Program-made: the position numbers and the translations under genes
Assembly (NCBI GenBank): GCA_913053665.1
Contig: CAJXGR010000150.1
Coordinates: 1-7,469, forward strand
Direction: 5' to 3'
Source of the DNA: an uncultured Spirochaetia bacterium
GTDB lineage: Bacteria; Spirochaetota; UBA6919
DNA length: 7,469 nt
The notes under the pieces: model-generated
What the model was told of the DNA's origin: nothing
The model's input: only the letters and a program-made list of their open reading frames with translations
The model's database searches: none
Shown here: in pieces, positions 6,244 through 7,469 of the stretch
How the letters are laid out: each line of letters starts with the position of its first letter
Position numbering within the stretch: position 1 is the stretch's first letter

Positions 6244-6272
6244 ATTTTAATAAAACCCTAGGAGAGTGTCAA
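6244..6272 (-). promoter_or_regulatory. Strong sigma-70 promoter for the cytochrome pair
   Basis: On the minus strand: TTGACA (6267-6272, perfect -35), a 17-base spacer, and TAAAAT (6244-6249, five of six matches to TATAAT). An A-rich stretch lies upstream of the -35 box and resembles an UP element. Transcription should start near 6237, about 70 bases before the ATG at 6164. No operator-like symmetry was noticed directly over the promoter. Confidence 0.82.
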
Positions 6273-6430
6273 GCTATTTTTTTATTTTGGCCAATAATTA
6301 TAATGACTTGTCTTGAAAAGTAGATATTTCAGGGAGTATTCAGTCTATTTTATGATATATCTTTACTCTAACCACTCATGGATGAAATAGATAAATGATA
6401 GTGAAACTGATAACTGACAAGTAAAAGAAC

Positions 6431-6468
6431 TTTTTGTAGTGGTAATTCATGAATTACCATTACAAGAA
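6431..6468. repeat. 38-bp imperfect palindrome (30-bp repeat family, copy 1)
   Basis: An exact 18-bp palindrome GGTAATTCATGAATTACC (6441-6458) is extended on both sides to 19 bases per arm with two positions that pair as G-U in plus-strand RNA (6439/6460 and 6433/6466). The inner 30 bases (6435-6464) start TGTAG and end TTACA, the same frame and length as the repeat at 6508-6537. Confidence 0.8.
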
Positions 6469-6498
6469 AAGGATAAAAGACTTGATTTTTCGGTAGTG

Positions 6499-6546
6499 CT
6501 AACTCCCTGTAGAGACGCGATTAATCGCGTCTCTACAGGGAGTTAG
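6499..6546. repeat. 48-bp perfect palindrome (30-bp repeat family, copy 2)
   Basis: The two 24-base halves (6499-6522 and 6523-6546) are exact inverse copies with no loop; the centre is ATTAAT between arms GAGACGCG and CGCGTCTC. The inner 30 bases (6508-6537) begin TGTAG and end CTACA and are flanked by a matching CTAACTCCC/GGGAGTTAG extension. From memory, cores of the GTAGAGACGCG type occur as dispersed intergenic repeats in cyanobacteria and some other environmental bacteria. The element lies 88 bases past the thioredoxin stop codon. Confidence 0.85.
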
Positions 6547-6634
6547 ATAAATCCGTCAGTAACTATTATCACCACCAAAGGCTTTAGGATACCTGGTGAT
6601 CATCTGTGCCATCCAGGAAATGGATAACGTCCTA

Positions 6635-7261
6635 TTATTTCATGGCCACTTTTTGCTGAGTCAATTGCTTGAAAAGCTTAACATAGCCTTCTTCCCCCCA
6701 CCGGCGATCTTGAGCCGCTTCTCCCAAGAGAGTTCCATTCTTATCGATGATATAGGATGTAGGGACAGAGCCAAGACCCAGACTATTGGCCACTTTGCTT
6801 GTTGGATCATGCAAAACGGTGACCGTCATTTTATTTACTTTTTTATACGCCTCCACTCCACCAACTTGATACGCCTTATCCACCGAAACAGCCAGGATGA
6901 TAAAGTCTTTTCCTTCCATTTTGGCCTTCAGCTTTTCCAATTCCTTTTTTTCGTTCTTGCAGAAGGGGCACGAGATAAACCAGAAATTCATTAAAACAGT
7001 TTTCCCTGTATACTGTTTGAGAGAAACTTCTTTTCCGTCCAGATCGAGTAAGGTGTAAGCCAATACTGATTTATTGCCTTTGATGGGCTTGATTCCCAGT
7101 TCAGAGAACTGTTCCTCGATGGTGGACCCTGTCATAGCCTTTGTATCAGCTGAATTAGCCGATGTTAAATCCTTGGTTATTCCTGGTTTCTCGGTATCAC
7201 AAGCCGAAAAGGCCAGGATGGTGAAAGATATAACCATTAAAATGGCTAGTCTTTTGTACAT
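6635..7261 (-). CDS. TlpA/ResA-like thioredoxin-fold lipoprotein
   Basis: Periplasmic thiol-disulfide protein of 208 residues. The lipobox FSAC places lipidation at Cys21. A polar linker of about 45 residues precedes the thioredoxin domain, which starts near AYTLLDLDGKEVSLKQYTGK (residues 68-87), the usual TlpA/AhpC-TSA entry. The active site is FWFISCPFC (Cys98, Cys101), and the conserved cis-proline is in GSVPTSYIID (Pro167). Family members reduce disulfides in apocytochromes c, cupredoxins or SoxY-like carriers; with c-type cytochromes next door, cytochrome maturation or thiol redox chemistry is a fair guess. The motif differs from the usual WCxPC of the family: Ser replaces Trp before the first Cys and Pro lies in the first, not second, position between the cysteines. 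The ATG has AAGGAG at 7-base spacing. Confidence 0.9.
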   Translation of the reverse strand: MYKRLAILMVISFTILAFSACDTEKPGITKDLTSANSADTKAMTGSTIEEQFSELGIKPIKGNKSVLAYTLLDLDGKEVSLKQYTGKTVLMNFWFISCPFCKNEKKELEKLKAKMEGKDFIILAVSVDKAYQVGGVEAYKKVNKMTVTVLHDPTSKVANSLGLGSVPTSYIIDKNGTLLGEAAQDRRWGEEGYVKLFKQLTQQKVAMK

Positions 7262-7412
7262 TCTTAATCTCCTTATCCCAACAATAGGATATATTTAGTA
7301 AAATTAAACCTTTTAAAGAGAGATCATCATTCAACGGATCCAACCTGGCCCGATAGATATGAACTACAAGATTCCGTATCGCTCCGTTATCTGTATCCAA
7401 AGTGTCAACCAT
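7197..7412 (-). CDS. Doubtful small ORF between two leftward genes
   Basis: A 71-codon frame starts with an ATG that overlaps the stop codon of the upstream partial gene as TGATG, with AAGGAG four bases before it, a layout typical of coupled genes. The first 50 residues (MVDTLDTDNGAIRNLVVHIY...) are protein-like in composition. Against it, the last 65 bases overlap the beginning of the thioredoxin gene, including its signal peptide and ribosome site, and the end of the translation (HFNGYIFHHPGLFGL) looks like a shadow frame. It may be a decayed gene, a regulatory upstream ORF or chance. No family is recognised. Confidence 0.28.
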   Translation of the reverse strand: MVDTLDTDNGAIRNLVVHIYRARLDPLNDDLSLKGLILLNISYCWDKEIKNVQKTSHFNGYIFHHPGLFGL

Positions 7413-7469
7413 CAGACTCCTTCCATAAATGGAGCCAAATCATCCAGGAATGTTTTAAGCCCGTTAAAC
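7412..7469 (-). CDS. C-terminal end of an unidentified gene (partial)
   Basis: The minus strand reads FNGLKTFLDDLAPFMEGV and then TGA at 7414-7412; the gene enters from the right edge. The segment looks like an amphipathic C-terminal helix, and the stop codon is fused to a downstream ATG (TGATG) with a ribosome-site-like AAGGAG inside its last codons, which supports it being genuinely translated. Only 18 codons are visible, so no function can be given. Confidence 0.45.
   Translation of the reverse strand, partial: FNGLKTFLDDLAPFMEGV

Larger units (their letters stand above)
6165..6634. other. 470-base spacer with promoter and palindromic repeats
   Basis: No gene is supported here on either strand. 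The spacer contains the leftward cytochrome promoter (6244-6272), about 160 bases of plain AT-rich sequence, then two large palindromes (6431-6468 and 6499-6546). The remaining bases up to the thioredoxin stop codon contain only weak inverted repeats, for example ATCACCA/TGGTGAT. No T-rich Rho-independent terminator for the thioredoxin gene was seen apart from what the palindromes might provide. Confidence 0.6.

Noticed and set aside
6435..6546. CRISPR-like or tandem repeat array
   Set aside because: Only two palindromes with different cores and no spacer series or cas genes; a dispersed palindromic repeat family fits better.
6596..6994. Rightward ORF of 132 codons opposite the thioredoxin gene
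   Set aside because: The minus strand has a complete TlpA-like protein with lipobox, CxxC and cis-proline; the rightward frame has no ribosome site and no recognisable features.

Overview
The window comes from a Gram-negative bacterium of low to moderate GC. Nearly every gene has an AGGAG-type ribosome site, five complete genes in a row of exported proteins carry lipoprotein signal peptides, and there are c-type cytochromes, a Tat signal and a periplasmic TlpA-like thioredoxin. I cannot name the lineage. Dispersed palindromes and SoxX-like cytochromes fit an environmental, possibly sulfur-oxidising or otherwise chemotrophic organism, but that is inference.

Left part (1-651): the first 35 codons of a leftward gene for a Tat-exported protein, then about 540 bases without a convincing intact gene. 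That stretch holds a probable leftward promoter (379-406), two inverted repeats, and a 41-codon protein-like open stretch (196-321, minus strand) that may be a gene remnant.

Centre (676-4782, all rightward): a lipoprotein with a concanavalin-A-like (DUF1080/LamG-type) fold, then a compact three-gene ABC importer of the iron(III)/2-aminoethylphosphonate/polyamine-type superfamily: substrate-binding lipoprotein, fused double-domain permease and ATPase. The three transporter genes overlap each other by 14-16 bases, so they are surely co-transcribed. The binding protein lacks the tyrosine pair of classical ferric-binding proteins, so the substrate is open. A perfect 16-bp hairpin (4871-4906) sits between the transporter and the convergent genes to its right and can stop transcription from both sides.

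Right part (4917-7469, all leftward): two tandem, clearly duplicated SoxX-like monoheme cytochrome c lipoproteins behind a near-consensus sigma-70 promoter (6244-6272); a 470-base spacer with two palindromes that appear to be members of one 30-bp repeat family; a TlpA/ResA-like thioredoxin lipoprotein with an unusual CPFC active site; a doubtful small ORF; and the last 18 codons of another gene running off the end. The cytochromes and the thioredoxin would work in the same periplasmic space in electron transfer and thiol chemistry. No SoxA, SoxYZ or SoxB lies in the window, so a thiosulfate-oxidation role is not shown.

The most unusual item is the 23-residue Arg/Lys-rich C-terminal tail on the downstream cytochrome. 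It is absent from its paralogue and is encoded by a nearly pure purine/pyrimidine tract with internal in-frame repeats.
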